DNA from: JADJEK01 sp052034255
Lineage (GTDB): Bacteria > Planctomycetota > B15-G4 > JADJEK01
DNA: 64,000 bases
Reading direction: 5' to 3'
Assembly (NCBI GenBank): GCA_052034255.1
Contig: JBPOIU010000078.1
Span: 1-64,000, forward strand
In this document: piece by piece, positions 51,988 through 62,600 of the stretch
Layout: the number at the start of each line of letters is the position of its first letter
Numbering within the stretch: the first letter of the stretch is position 1
The notes under the pieces: model-generated
Told to the model about the DNA's origin: nothing
Seen by the model: only the letters and a program-made list of their open reading frames with translations
Databases searched by the model: none
Made by a program: the position numbers and the translations under genes

Positions 51988-53319
51988 ATGCGTGACGTCG
52001 TGGTCTTCGCGGTGGTGTTCGGCTTGCTGCCGTTCGCGTTCATCCGCCCGTTCTACGGCCTGATGCTGTTCTCCTGGCTCGCGTACATGCGCGCCCCCGA
52101 CCTGTCGTGGGGGCCCGCGCGCGACTTCCGCTTCTCGATGCTCGTCGCGGTGACGATGTTCCTCGGCTGGGCGATGTTCGACAACCGCCCGTTCATGCGC
52201 AGGAACGGCCGCAACTGGATCATGATCGCGATGGCCCTCGCGGTCTCGATGTCCTACGTGATCGCGCCGATGAAGGCGTACAGCGTCACGCCGAAGTACC
52301 TCGAGTACCTGAAGGTCATCCTGATCGCGCTGTTCACGACCGCGCAGATCGACAGCGTCTCGCGACTGCGGCAGATCCTGCTCGTGATCACGCTGTCGTT
52401 CGCGTTCTACGGCGTGAAGGGCGGCATCTTCGGGCTGGTCGCGTCCGACGCGCAGATCATCCGCGGGCCCGGTGGGTTGTTGCTCGACAACAACGACTTC
52501 TCGCTCGCGATGTGCATGAACTTGCCGTTCTTGTTCTACATGGCGCGCACCGAGCTCAACCGCCGCATGCGCCTGTTCCTGCGCGTGGCGTTCGTCATGA
52601 CGATCATGACCATCGTGCTCACGGGTTCGCGCGGCGGCTTCCTCGCGATGGCCGCCGTGACCGGCGTGATGGTGCTGAAGTCGCGCTACAAATCGATCGG
52701 CATCGCCACTGGCGTGCTCGGCGCCGCGCTGTTCTTCGTGCTGATCCCGGACGACTATCGCGATCGCATCTTCGGCATCGCGACCGCCGCGAAGACCGAT
52801 GCGTCGGCGCAGGGGCGCCTTCACGCGTGGGGCGTGGCCTGGGAGATGATCAAGGCCAAGCCCGTGTTCGGCGTCGGCTTCGCGAACTTCGTCACCGAGT
52901 ACGAGAAGTACGACCCGAACGTGCAGCCGACCACCGCGCGCGTGGCGCACAACTCGTACCTGCAGATCTGGGCGGAGTCGGGCTCGATCGCGTTCTTCGG
53001 CTTCTTCGTCCTGATCGTCACGACGTTGCTCTCGATGCGGAGCGTGGCGCGCTTGGGGCGCGTCCGCGACGGTCCGGCGTGGACGTACGAGTACGCGACC
53101 TTGATCGAAGTCAGCATGGTCGGCTTCGTCGTCGGCGCGATGTTCTTGAACCGCGCGCACTTCGACTACTTCTACCAGCTCGTCGCGATCGCGATCGCGC
53201 ACGGCGTCCTCGCCCGGCGCGAGCTCGCGAAAGAGCGCAAGGCGGTCGGCCGGCACACGGGTGATCCGGAGCTGTCGGTCTCCGGCGGCGATCCGTGGCT
53301 CGCGCGAGGTACCTCGTGA
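51988..53319 (+). CDS. O-antigen ligase/polymerase-type membrane protein (exosortase A-associated group)
   Basis: The 443-residue protein has about ten membrane segments and a large periplasmic loop with ARVAHNSYLQIWAESG near 325, the O-antigen ligase/Wzy hallmark. The N-terminus (MRDVVVF, then WLAYMRAPDLSWGPARDF) resembles the putative O-glycosylation ligase family associated with exosortase A. It could polymerise repeat units or attach the polymer. The next gene overlaps its stop (GTGA). Confidence 0.85.
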   Translation: MRDVVVFAVVFGLLPFAFIRPFYGLMLFSWLAYMRAPDLSWGPARDFRFSMLVAVTMFLGWAMFDNRPFMRRNGRNWIMIAMALAVSMSYVIAPMKAYSVTPKYLEYLKVILIALFTTAQIDSVSRLRQILLVITLSFAFYGVKGGIFGLVASDAQIIRGPGGLLLDNNDFSLAMCMNLPFLFYMARTELNRRMRLFLRVAFVMTIMTIVLTGSRGGFLAMAAVTGVMVLKSRYKSIGIATGVLGAALFFVLIPDDYRDRIFGIATAAKTDASAQGRLHAWGVAWEMIKAKPVFGVGFANFVTEYEKYDPNVQPTTARVAHNSYLQIWAESGSIAFFGFFVLIVTTLLSMRSVARLGRVRDGPAWTYEYATLIEVSMVGFVVGAMFLNRAHFDYFYQLVAIAIAHGVLARRELAKERKAVGRHTGDPELSVSGGDPWLARGTS

Positions 53320-54449
53320 GCGGCGCCGGCGCCCGCCGTGTCGTGTTCCTGGTCGCGGATCTCGGCCTCGGCGGCATTCAATCGATGGTCGACGCGCTGG
53401 CGCGCGGACTCGACACGACGCGCTTCGCGCCGGCGTTCGTGTGCTTCGACTCCGTCGGAGTCCTCGGTGAAGCGCTGGCGCGCGACGGTTTCCCGGTCGT
53501 GCTCGAACAGCGGGCCCCCGGACTCGATCGGTCGCTGCCGAGCCGCATCGCCCGGCGTTTGCGCGAGCTGGACGCGTCGATCGTCCACGCCCACAACCGC
53601 ACGGCGCTGTTCTACGGCGTGCTGGCGAAGAGCAAGCGGCCGGGGACGCGCATGCTGTACACGGAGCACGACCGCAGCTTCCCCGAGAAACTGCGCGTGC
53701 GCCTGCTCCATGCCGTGTTGTCGCGTCGCGTCGACCACACGGTCGCCGTGTGCACGGCCGTGCGCGACGCCATCGTCGCGACCGAGCGCTTCCCGCCGGC
53801 GCGGACGTCGGTCATCGTCAACGGCGTCGCAGCGCCGTCGGCCACGCCGTCGGCCCGCGACGCGCGTTCCCGCATCGAAGCGGAGTTCCCGACCGCGGTC
53901 GGGCGCCCGCTGATGCTCGCCATCGGGCATCTGACGCCCGTCAAGGACCACGCGACGCTGCTCGAGGCGTGCGCGCGGCTGCCGGCTGCGCGGCGACCGC
54001 TGTTGCTCGTCGCCGGCGACGGCCCACTGCGCGCGGAGCTGGAATCGCGGCGCGACGCCCTCGGGTTGCGCGACGACGTGGCGTTCCCGGGGTATCGACG
54101 CGACGTGGATCAGCTGTTGCGCGCGTGCGACTTCCTCGTGATGTCGAGCGTTTCCGAGGGGCTGTCGATCGCCTTGGTCGAAGCCATCGCGCGCGGCGTT
54201 CCCGTCGTCGCCACGCGCGTCGGCGGCAACGGCGACGTGGTCGAGGACGGCGTCAACGGCATCCTCGTCCCGCCGTCGGAACCCACGGCGTTGGCGAACG
54301 CGCTGCAGCGGATGGCCGCCGATCCAGCGCTGCGCGCGCGCTGCTCCGCCGCGGGACGAACTCGTTACACGCGCGGCTTCGGCCTCGACGCGATGATCGC
54401 CGCCTATCAGCGTCTCTACGCCGCGCTGCTCGAGCCGGCCCACCGATAG
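53316..54449 (+). CDS. Family 4 glycosyltransferase
   Basis: The 377-residue enzyme has VADLGLGGIQSMVDALAR at the N-terminus, IVHAHNRTA near 90, AIGHLTPVKDH near 205 and SEGLSIALVEAIARGVPVVAT near 285, typical GT4 donor-site segments. The GTG start overlaps the ligase stop. The specificity is unknown. Confidence 0.85.
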   Translation: MSGAGARRVVFLVADLGLGGIQSMVDALARGLDTTRFAPAFVCFDSVGVLGEALARDGFPVVLEQRAPGLDRSLPSRIARRLRELDASIVHAHNRTALFYGVLAKSKRPGTRMLYTEHDRSFPEKLRVRLLHAVLSRRVDHTVAVCTAVRDAIVATERFPPARTSVIVNGVAAPSATPSARDARSRIEAEFPTAVGRPLMLAIGHLTPVKDHATLLEACARLPAARRPLLLVAGDGPLRAELESRRDALGLRDDVAFPGYRRDVDQLLRACDFLVMSSVSEGLSIALVEAIARGVPVVATRVGGNGDVVEDGVNGILVPPSEPTALANALQRMAADPALRARCSAAGRTRYTRGFGLDAMIAAYQRLYAALLEPAHR

Positions 54450-54461
54450 GATCGTCCGCGC

Positions 54462-56357
54462 ATGTGTGGCATCGCCGGTTTCGTCAAGTTCTCTTCGGAC
54501 GCCCGCGTGGATCCCGCGCTGCTGCGGGCCATGGCCACGGCGATGTTCCATCGCGGTCCCGACGCGGACGGCTTCCACGAGCGAGGGCGTGTCGGATTCG
54601 CGTTCCGCCGGCTCGCGATCATCGACCGCGCCGGCTCGAACCAGCCGATCCACAACGAGGACCGGTCGATCTCGATCGTGTTCAACGGCGAGATCTACAA
54701 CTTCCAGGACCTACGCGCGCAACTGCTCGCGAAGGGCCATCGCTTCACGACCGCCGGCGACACGGAGACGATCGTCCACGGCTACGAGGAGTGGGGCGCG
54801 CGCGGCATCTGCGAGCGGCTGAACGGCATGTTCGCGTTCGCTCTGCATGACACGAAGCGCGACCTCGTCGTGCTCGGCCGCGACCGGATGGGCATCAAGC
54901 CGGTGCATCTGCTGCGCGCCGCGGACGGCATCGGCTTCGCGTCCGAGATCAAGTCGCTGCTCGTCGATCCGAACGTGTCGCGCACTCTCGATCCGCGCGC
55001 GTTCGTCGAGTTCGTCGCGCTCGGCTACGTTCCGGCGCCGCACACGATCTACCGCGGCATCGAGAAGTTGCCGCCCGGCCATCTGGCGACGATCTCGACC
55101 TCGGGCCTGACGATCGAGCGCTACGCCGACGTGGAGTTCGATCCGTCGACGACGGACGGGGAACGCGCGGCACAGGACGTGAAGCGCCTGTTCCAGCACG
55201 CGGTCTCGAGCCAGCTCGTGTCCGAGGTCCCGCTCGGGTGCTTCCTGTCCGGAGGCATCGACTCGTCCGCGGTCGCGCTCGGAATGGTCGAAGCGCAAGG
55301 TTCCGCGATCGACGCGGTCACGGTCGGCTTCGACGATTCCCGCTTCGACGAACGCGACGCCGCGCATACCGTCGCGCGCGCGCTCGGCATCGCACCGCGT
55401 GAAGAGGTCGTCCATCCCGATCCTTCGGTGTTGGACGCCCTCGCGTTCCACTACGACGAGCCGCACGCGGATCCATCGAACGTCCCGACGTACCTGTTGT
55501 GCCAGGCCGCGCGACGGCACGTGACGGTCGCGCTGTCGGGCGATGGTGGGGACGAGATGTTCGGCGGTTACCGCCGCTACGCGTTCGACGTGCTCGAGAA
55601 CCGCGCCCGCGCGTTGCTGCCGCGGGCGCTGCGGCGCGGAGTGATCGGCCCGCTCGGCCGCGCGTGGCCGAAGGCCGACACGCTGCCGCGGCCGCTGCGC
55701 TTCAAGGCGACGCTGGTCAACTTGGGCCTCGATCCGGTCGACGCGTACTGCCGCTCGGTGGCGCGCATCAAGCCCGAGGACGTCGAGGAGTTCGTCGACC
55801 CCGACCTGCTGCGTGCGACCGACGGCTGGCGCGCCGTGGAGCGCTTTCGCGCGATCGACGACCGGCGCAAGCTCACCGATCCGCTGTTGCGCGCCCGCGC
55901 GCTCGACGTCGAGACGTGGCTCCCGGACGATTGCCTGGTGAAGGTCGATCGCGCGTCGATGGCACACTCGCTCGAAGTACGCGTCCCGTTCCTCGACGGG
56001 CCGTTGGTCGAGTACGCGGCGCGCTTGCACCCGCGCCTGTTGATGCGCGGCCGCGAGGGCAAAGTGCTCTTGAAGCGCGTGCTGCGTGGTCGCCTTCCCG
56101 ACTCGATCCTCGATCGGCGCAAGCACGGCTTCGATCTGCCGGTGCGCGCGTGGTTGACGGGGCCGCTCGCGCGCGAGCTCGACGCTCTGTGTGCGCCGGC
56201 GTCGCCGCTGCGCGGTCTGTTCGATCTGGGCACGCTCGCGCGCTACGTGCAGCAGGAACGCAGCGGCACGCGCGACCGGACGCGCGAACTCTGGACGGCA
56301 TTGGTCTTCGCCCGGTTCCAGGCGCGATGGCTGGCGGCACGTGGAGGCGGCGGGTGA
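54462..56357 (+). CDS. Asparagine-synthase-like amidotransferase (exosortase A-associated type)
   Basis: The 631-residue protein has the glutaminase domain with Cys2 (MCGIAGF), HRGPDADG and FNGEIYNF. The synthetase half contains LSGGIDSSA near residue 262, the ATP-pyrophosphatase loop. Single copies of this length occur in exosortase A loci and are thought to amidate a sugar carboxyl group. Here uronic-acid-making genes upstream offer plausible substrates, which is inference. Its stop overlaps the next start. Confidence 0.88.
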   Translation: MCGIAGFVKFSSDARVDPALLRAMATAMFHRGPDADGFHERGRVGFAFRRLAIIDRAGSNQPIHNEDRSISIVFNGEIYNFQDLRAQLLAKGHRFTTAGDTETIVHGYEEWGARGICERLNGMFAFALHDTKRDLVVLGRDRMGIKPVHLLRAADGIGFASEIKSLLVDPNVSRTLDPRAFVEFVALGYVPAPHTIYRGIEKLPPGHLATISTSGLTIERYADVEFDPSTTDGERAAQDVKRLFQHAVSSQLVSEVPLGCFLSGGIDSSAVALGMVEAQGSAIDAVTVGFDDSRFDERDAAHTVARALGIAPREEVVHPDPSVLDALAFHYDEPHADPSNVPTYLLCQAARRHVTVALSGDGGDEMFGGYRRYAFDVLENRARALLPRALRRGVIGPLGRAWPKADTLPRPLRFKATLVNLGLDPVDAYCRSVARIKPEDVEEFVDPDLLRATDGWRAVERFRAIDDRRKLTDPLLRARALDVETWLPDDCLVKVDRASMAHSLEVRVPFLDGPLVEYAARLHPRLLMRGREGKVLLKRVLRGRLPDSILDRRKHGFDLPVRAWLTGPLARELDALCAPASPLRGLFDLGTLARYVQQERSGTRDRTRELWTALVFARFQARWLAARGGGG

Positions 56358-57544
56358 AGCTGCTGACGCTGACGTCGCTGTTCCCTGGCCGCGCGATGCC
56401 GCGCCATGGCGTGTTCGTGAAGGAACGCCTGCGCGACTACCGCCTGCGCTACGACGCCGACATTCGCGTCGTGGCGCCCGTGCCGTGGGTGCCGCCCTTC
56501 GCGTCCGCGACCAAGTACGCGGCGTTCAAAGCGACGCCGCCGCGTGAGGATTACGACGGCTTCTCGATCGAGCACCCGCGCTACCTGGTGCTGCCGAAGA
56601 TCGGCATGGCGTTGCAAGGGATCGGCTACGAGCGCGGCGTGCGCGACACGGTGTTGCGTCTGCGCGTCCAGCGGCCGTTCGACGTGTTGGACGCGCATTA
56701 CGCCTATCCGGACGGGTTCGCGGCCGCGCTGTTGCGCGCGCGCCTCCGGGTGCCGATGACGTTGACGGTGCGCGGAACCGACGTGAACCTGCTGCCGCGG
56801 TACCCGTCGGTGCGCGGTCAGATCCGCTTCGCGCTGCGTCAAGCCGACGCGGTGATCGCCGTGTCCCAGGCGCTCGCGGAACTCGCGATCGAGGCCGGCG
56901 CCGATGCCGGCAAGGTCACCGTGCTGCGCAACGGCGTCGACGTCGACGTGTTCGCACCTCTCGATCGCGAAGCGTGTCGCACGCGATGGTCGGTTCCCCA
57001 CGGACGTCGCGTCGTCGCATCGGTCGGACAGCTGATCGAGCGCAAGGGCCACCATCTGTTGCTCGACGCGGTCGCCGCGATGCCGGCCCAGGAGCGCCCT
57101 CAGGTGCTGATCGTCGGCGACGGCGAGATGCGCGCCGCGTTGGAAGCCCAGATCGCGCGGCTGCAGTTGAGCGCGGACGCACGCCTGCTCGGCGGCGTCG
57201 ACCACGCCGAACTCGCGTCGGTGTACTCGGCGGCCGACCTGTTGGTGTTGGCGTCGAGTCGTGAAGGTTGGCCGAACGTGCTGCTCGAGAGCATGGCGTG
57301 CGGCACGCCCGTCGTCGCGACGGCAGTGCACGGTTCGCCCGAAGTCGTGGCGTCCGACGCGGTCGGCATCCTGGTGCGGGAGCGCTCGGCGCTCGCGTTG
57401 ACGGCGGCGCTGCGCGCCGCATTCGAACGGTCGTTCGATCGCACCGTCGTGCGCGCGTTCGCGATGACGCGGACGTGGCGCGAGACCTCGGACGGCCTCG
57501 ACCGCGTCTACCGCGCGGTCGCGGGCGGCGGGGTGCGCGCATGA
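56354..57544 (+). CDS. Family 4 glycosyltransferase
   Basis: The 396-residue enzyme opens LLTLTSLFPGRAMPRHGVFV, a motif frequent in exosortase-locus glycosyltransferases. It has LTVRGTDVN near 138, SVGQLIERKGH near 222 and SREGWPNVLLESMACGTPVVAT near 300. The GTG start overlaps the amidotransferase stop and its own stop overlaps the next ATG. Confidence 0.87.
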   Translation: MKLLTLTSLFPGRAMPRHGVFVKERLRDYRLRYDADIRVVAPVPWVPPFASATKYAAFKATPPREDYDGFSIEHPRYLVLPKIGMALQGIGYERGVRDTVLRLRVQRPFDVLDAHYAYPDGFAAALLRARLRVPMTLTVRGTDVNLLPRYPSVRGQIRFALRQADAVIAVSQALAELAIEAGADAGKVTVLRNGVDVDVFAPLDREACRTRWSVPHGRRVVASVGQLIERKGHHLLLDAVAAMPAQERPQVLIVGDGEMRAALEAQIARLQLSADARLLGGVDHAELASVYSAADLLVLASSREGWPNVLLESMACGTPVVATAVHGSPEVVASDAVGILVRERSALALTAALRAAFERSFDRTVVRAFAMTRTWRETSDGLDRVYRAVAGGGVRA

Positions 57545-58731
57545 AGATCCTCTACCACCACCGCACGGCGTCCAAGGATGGCCAGGACGTGCACATCACC
57601 GAATTGGTGGGCGCGCTGCGTGGGATCGGGCACGACGTGCGCATCGTGTCGCCCGCAGGCGACGACGGCGCGAAGGACGGGGCGATGGGCGGCTCGCGCG
57701 GCGGGCTCGCGCGGCTGCGCGCGTTCGTGCCGGACGCGCTGCTGCCGTGGGCGGCCAAGGCCTACGAGGTCGTGTTCACGCGCCGGCTGGTTCACGAAGG
57801 CCGAGCGTTGGGTGCGGACGTCCTGTACGAGCGTCACGCGCTGTTCAACCACTGCGGCGTGAATGCGGCGGCACGCCTACGCATTCCGTTGCTGCTCGAG
57901 GTCAATTCGCCGCTCGCGCGCGAGGAAGCGGAAGTGCGCCGGCTCGACGACGCCGACGCGGCGCGGCGCGACGAGGTCGCGACGATCGCGAAAGCCGACG
58001 CGGTGTTCGCCGTCACGGGCGTGCTGAAGCGCATCCTGGTCGACGACGGCGTTCCCGAACACCTGATCCACGTGGTGCAAAATGGCGTCGATCCGGCGCG
58101 CTTCTTCGCCGCGCGAGATCCGGGGGCGAAGCGGGCGTTCGGTGTCGACGGCAAACTCGTGCTCGGCTTCATCGGTTTCCCGCGGCCATGGCATGGGCTC
58201 GACCGCGTCGTGCGGGTTCTCGCGCAAGCGCGATCGGCGCAGCTCGCGAACGCGGTGTTGCTGATCGGCGGGGAAGGTCCGGCGATCGCGCCGTTGCTCG
58301 AACTCGCGCGTTCGCTCGGTGTCGCCGACGCGGTCGTCGTCCATGGTGTCGTCGCGCGTGCCGACGTCCCGCGGTTCATCGACGCGTTCGACGTCGCGCT
58401 GCAGCCGAAGGCGACCGCGTATGCGTCGCCGCTGAAGCTGTTCGAGTACCTGGCGCGCGGTTGCGCCGTGATCGCGCCGGCACAGCCGAACATCACCGAA
58501 GTCGTGGTCGATGGCGAAAGCGCGGCGCTGTTCGCGGAAGACGACGAGGCCGACTTCGCGCGCGTGCTGCTGCGCTTGTGCGGGGATGCTGCGTGGCGAG
58601 CGCGGCTCGCGGCAGCAGGACCGCGGGTGATCGTCGAGCGCGGCTTGACCTGGCCGGCCAACGCGGCGAAGGTCGCGGCCGTGGCAGCGGCGCTGCTCGA
58701 GCGTCGCCCTTCCGCGCGAGGCACGCGATGA
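57541..58731 (+). CDS. Family 4 glycosyltransferase
   Basis: The 396-residue enzyme starts MKILYHHRTASKDGQDVHI, a motif seen in polysaccharide loci. It has VVQNGVDPARF near 180, GFIGFPRPWHGLDRV near 208 and YASPLKLFEYLARG near 295. The ATG overlaps the preceding stop and the deacetylase start overlaps its stop. Confidence 0.87.
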   Translation: MKILYHHRTASKDGQDVHITELVGALRGIGHDVRIVSPAGDDGAKDGAMGGSRGGLARLRAFVPDALLPWAAKAYEVVFTRRLVHEGRALGADVLYERHALFNHCGVNAAARLRIPLLLEVNSPLAREEAEVRRLDDADAARRDEVATIAKADAVFAVTGVLKRILVDDGVPEHLIHVVQNGVDPARFFAARDPGAKRAFGVDGKLVLGFIGFPRPWHGLDRVVRVLAQARSAQLANAVLLIGGEGPAIAPLLELARSLGVADAVVVHGVVARADVPRFIDAFDVALQPKATAYASPLKLFEYLARGCAVIAPAQPNITEVVVDGESAALFAEDDEADFARVLLRLCGDAAWRARLAAAGPRVIVERGLTWPANAAKVAAVAAALLERRPSARGTR

Positions 58732-59585
58732 ACCGCATCGAGAACGGCATCAGCTTCGACGTGGAGGAGTACTTCCACGCGCTGAACTTGCGGCCCGTGG
58801 CGCCGGAGGCGGCGTGGGAGGGCATGCAGCGCCGGACCGCGGACACCACGCGCGAGCTCGCCGCCGTGCTCGCGGAGCACGGCGTGAAGGCGACGTTCTT
58901 CTTCCTCGGTTGGGTCGCCGCGCGCGACCGCGGCCTGGTGAAAGCGATCCACGCGGCTGGGCACGAAATCGGTTCGCACGGCGTCTCGCACAAGATGGCC
59001 GACGAGCTCGGCCCGCAGGCGTTCCGCGACGAGGCGCGTTCGAGCAAGGCGTTGCTCGAGGACATCACGGGAACTCCCGTGCATGGCTTCCGCGCGTCGA
59101 CGTTCTCGATCGGACCGCGGACGCCGTTCGCGCTGCAGATCCTGGTGGAGGAGGGCTACCGCTGGGACTCGTCGGTGTTCCCGGTGCGGCACGATCGTTA
59201 CGGCGATCCGTCGTTCTCGCGGGTGCCGGTCCTGGTGTCCACGCCCTCCGGCCCGATCGTCGAGCTACCGATGCTGACGTGGCGCGTGTTCGGGCAGAAC
59301 GTCCCGGCGGCTGGCGGCGGCTATCTCCGCTTGCTGCCGGTCGGGATCGTCGAGCGAGCGTTGCGCGTCATGAACGCCGCCGGCTCACCCGGCGTGCTGT
59401 ACCTGCATCCATGGGAGTTCGACCCCGGGCAACCGCGGCTGCTGCGCGGAGGGCTCGGCGCGTTGCGGCATTACCGCGGGCTGGACAAGACGCGGGCGAA
59501 GCTCGAGCGTCTGCTGCGCAAGTTCCGCTTCGGCCCACTCGGACCGATCGCGGAGGCGGTGCGCGCGACGACCGGAAGGGTGTGA
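58728..59585 (+). CDS. Polysaccharide deacetylase of the exosortase A-associated type
   Basis: The 285-residue enzyme is a NodB-type carbohydrate esterase followed by a DUF3473-like tail. It keeps FDVEEYFHAL (first metal-binding Asp), FFLGW, HEIGSHGVSH, GFRASTFSI and YLHPWEFDPGQPRL. These together are diagnostic of the family in exosortase A loci. It likely removes N-acetyl groups from the polymer in the periplasm. It is the last gene of the plus-strand cluster. Confidence 0.93.
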   Translation: MNRIENGISFDVEEYFHALNLRPVAPEAAWEGMQRRTADTTRELAAVLAEHGVKATFFFLGWVAARDRGLVKAIHAAGHEIGSHGVSHKMADELGPQAFRDEARSSKALLEDITGTPVHGFRASTFSIGPRTPFALQILVEEGYRWDSSVFPVRHDRYGDPSFSRVPVLVSTPSGPIVELPMLTWRVFGQNVPAAGGGYLRLLPVGIVERALRVMNAAGSPGVLYLHPWEFDPGQPRLLRGGLGALRHYRGLDKTRAKLERLLRKFRFGPLGPIAEAVRATTGRV

Positions 59586-59607
59586 ACGGGACGCGCGCCG
59601 GCGGAGA

Positions 59608-62600
59608 TCAGTTCGACTGCATCAGGGCGAGCAGCGCCTCGCTGCGCGGTCGGAGCGGATGGTCGCTCGGCAGGGTCGCGAAGACCTTGCGTGCGACGTC
59701 GGCCTTGCCGGCGATGTAGTTCCACGCGCCGAACTGGAACGCGGTCGCACCGGTGAGTTTCGTGTCGCTGAGCGCGCGAACGTATTCCGTCAGCGCCGGC
59801 TCGAGTTGGTCCGAGCGGAAGAACAGGCGCGCCTTGACCAGGCTGAGGCGCGGGTCGTTGCCCGCGACCTCGACCAGTGACTTCAACATCGTCGCGGCCA
59901 GATGCGCTTGATCGGCGCGCTCGGACAACAGCATGTTCGTGTAGTCGAGCAGCGTTTCCTTGTTGCGCGGCGCCAGCGACACCAGCAGACGCATGTCGTC
60001 CAACGTCTGCGCCCGGCGATTCAGCGCGAGCAGCAGCACGATGTGTTGACGGCGCAGCGGGATGCTCGCTGGATCCGCGAGCAAGCCGGCTTCGGTGACG
60101 AGCAGCGCCTCCTGGGTCAACTTCTGCGCGTGCAGGAATTCGGCCATGCCCGCGAGCACCGGCCCGGCGCGCAGTGCGTCACGGTCGCCGGCGACGACGG
60201 TGGCGGTGTTTTGCGCGAGCTTGCGTACGTCCTCGATCGCGCCGCCGTCCACCTGCAGCTTCGCGAGCAGCGCGGCCGCCTCGTAGAAGTCCGGTGCGGC
60301 CAGCACGATGCGCGACAGCAGGTCGCGCGCTTCCGCGGCCAGATCGGGACGATCGGTCAGGCGCCGGAGTACGAACGCGCGCAGCATCGGATCGTCGAGC
60401 GGCCGATCGGCGAACGCCTGGGTCACACGCGCGGCGAGCTCGTCGTCCTTGGTCGCCGTCGCGATCATGGCGCGCAGCTTCAAGATCTCGTCGTCGAGTG
60501 GCCAGCGGTCCGCGGCCTGCTCGAGCGCGACGCGCGCCTCGGTCCAGTTCTGGCGCGCCATCGCGGCGCGCGCGAGATGGACGTACGGCTCGAGCCGATT
60601 CGGGAACAGCGTGCGTCCGGCTTGCGCGAGGTCGTAGAGCACCACGCCGGTCGTGTCCGTGGTCGCGAGGTACTGCGACAGCGCCAGGTACGTGCGGACG
60701 TCGGACGGGTTCTCGCTCTGGGCCTTCGTCAGCATCGTCACCGCGGCAGCCGGTCCGGACTCCGCCGCGGCGCGGTCGGCGAGGAAACGCGTCGCGCTGA
60801 GCGCGCGTCCGTCGCGGGACACCAAGTCCTGCGCGATCGCGGCGGCGTCGCCCTCGAAGCCGGGCCCCGCCGCTTCGAACAACAGGAACAGCGCGCATGC
60901 TTCCCACGCGGACTTACCGCTCGCGCCCTCGGTTTCGTACGACGTCTTCAGCCACAGCAGTTCCGCTTCGGCGCCGGGTTCCATCGCGGCGCGTTGCGCC
61001 TCGAGGTCGTCGACGTCCTGCGGCGACATCTGCGCGCAAATCCACCACGCGACGACGTCGTCGAGCGGAACCTGCTTGCCGCCGAGGTCGCGCTGGTAGC
61101 GCTTCACGAAGGTCGTGGTTTCGGAACGCAAGAGCGTCAGCGCGTAGGCGAGAGCCGTCGGCAGCGCGGCTTGCGCCCGCTTGCTGGTGTACTCGCGGGC
61201 GCGCTGCAGGTACTCGGCGGCGGCCTTCGGGCCGTTCTCGCGCAGCGTCAAGCCGAAGCACGCCATGACCGTCGCGTCGTCGAGTCGCGACGCGAGATCG
61301 GTCTGATCGCGCAGTTCGCGCAATGGCTTGGGATCGCCGGTCAAGAACTGGTTGCGGCACGCGCGCGCTTCGAGCGCCAATTGATGTTCCGCCGAGAAGC
61401 GCGGAGCGATCGCGCGCGCGAACACCGCGGCGTCACGGCGCTTGCCCGCGGCTTCGAGGCGCGTCAGCGACGCCTCGACGTCGACGAGTGGGATGACGTG
61501 GACTTGGGCCGCGAGTTCGGTCGCCGCCGCGGTCGCCGCCGCCGAGTCACCGGACAGCGCATGCGCCAGGACGAGGTAATGCAGGGCTTCCGCCGGGTCG
61601 GACATCGCCTTGCGCGCGTTCTCGAGCGCGCCGATCGCGCGGTCGTACTGCGCGAGGTCGAGGTACGTCCTCCCGACCAGCAGTTGCACGTCGGGAGCGG
61701 CTGCGCCGAGGAACGGGAACAACTGCTCGAATGCGCGCTTGGGTTCGCCCGCTTCGAGAGCGGCGAGCACCGGCAGCACCAAGATGCTGCGGGTCGTGCT
61801 GTGGCGTAGAGCTTCTGCCCGCACGCGACGCGAAGCCGCGACATCGCCGGCCAAGTCGTACGCCAGCACGGCGAACCGCGCGGCTTCGGTGTCGCCGGAG
61901 TCCTTCGAGAAGATGTCCTCGAACGACTCCGCGGCGGCCGCGTAGTGCCCCTCGTCGAGGCTGTACAGCGCTTGGCGGAACGCGAACTCGCGCACGTCCG
62001 GCTCGTCGTGCGTCGCGCGGAACATCAGGTTCTGCGCTTCACCGATCTCGCCCACACGTGCGAATTCCTCGGCCATCAACCACGCGACCGCAGGATCGTT
62101 CGCGGCGCGCAGCTCGATCCCCGCCGCTTCCGTCAACGCTGCGGCGATGCGCGGCGCCGTGCGAGCGGAGTTCGTGTTCTTGCCGTCGGCGCCGATCGCA
62201 CGCAAGCGATCGAATACCGCTTGGCGCTTGGCCCGAAGCCCTTCGGTCGCCGCCTTGGCGCGATCGAGCGGAGTCGATCCGCCGGCATCCTTGCGGGTCT
62301 GTGCCAGAGCGAGCCATTGCGCGAACAGTTGCGGGTCGCGGCGCGAATTGCGCAGCGCCATCAGCAGGTCGTTCGCCGCGTCGTTCGACCGTCCCAGCTC
62401 TTGCAACAGCGTCGCACGGCGCTTGCGGAGTTCGGGATCGCGCGGTGACAGCTCGGTCAGCGCGTTGGCGATCGCGAGTCCACGATCGAGCTGCCTGGCC
62501 TTGACGTGCGCGTCGAGCAGCGCGAGTACGAAGCGCTCGACGCGGTCGGGTCGCAGGATCGACGGGTCCTTGTCGCGCTTCATGCGCAGCGCGTCGTAGG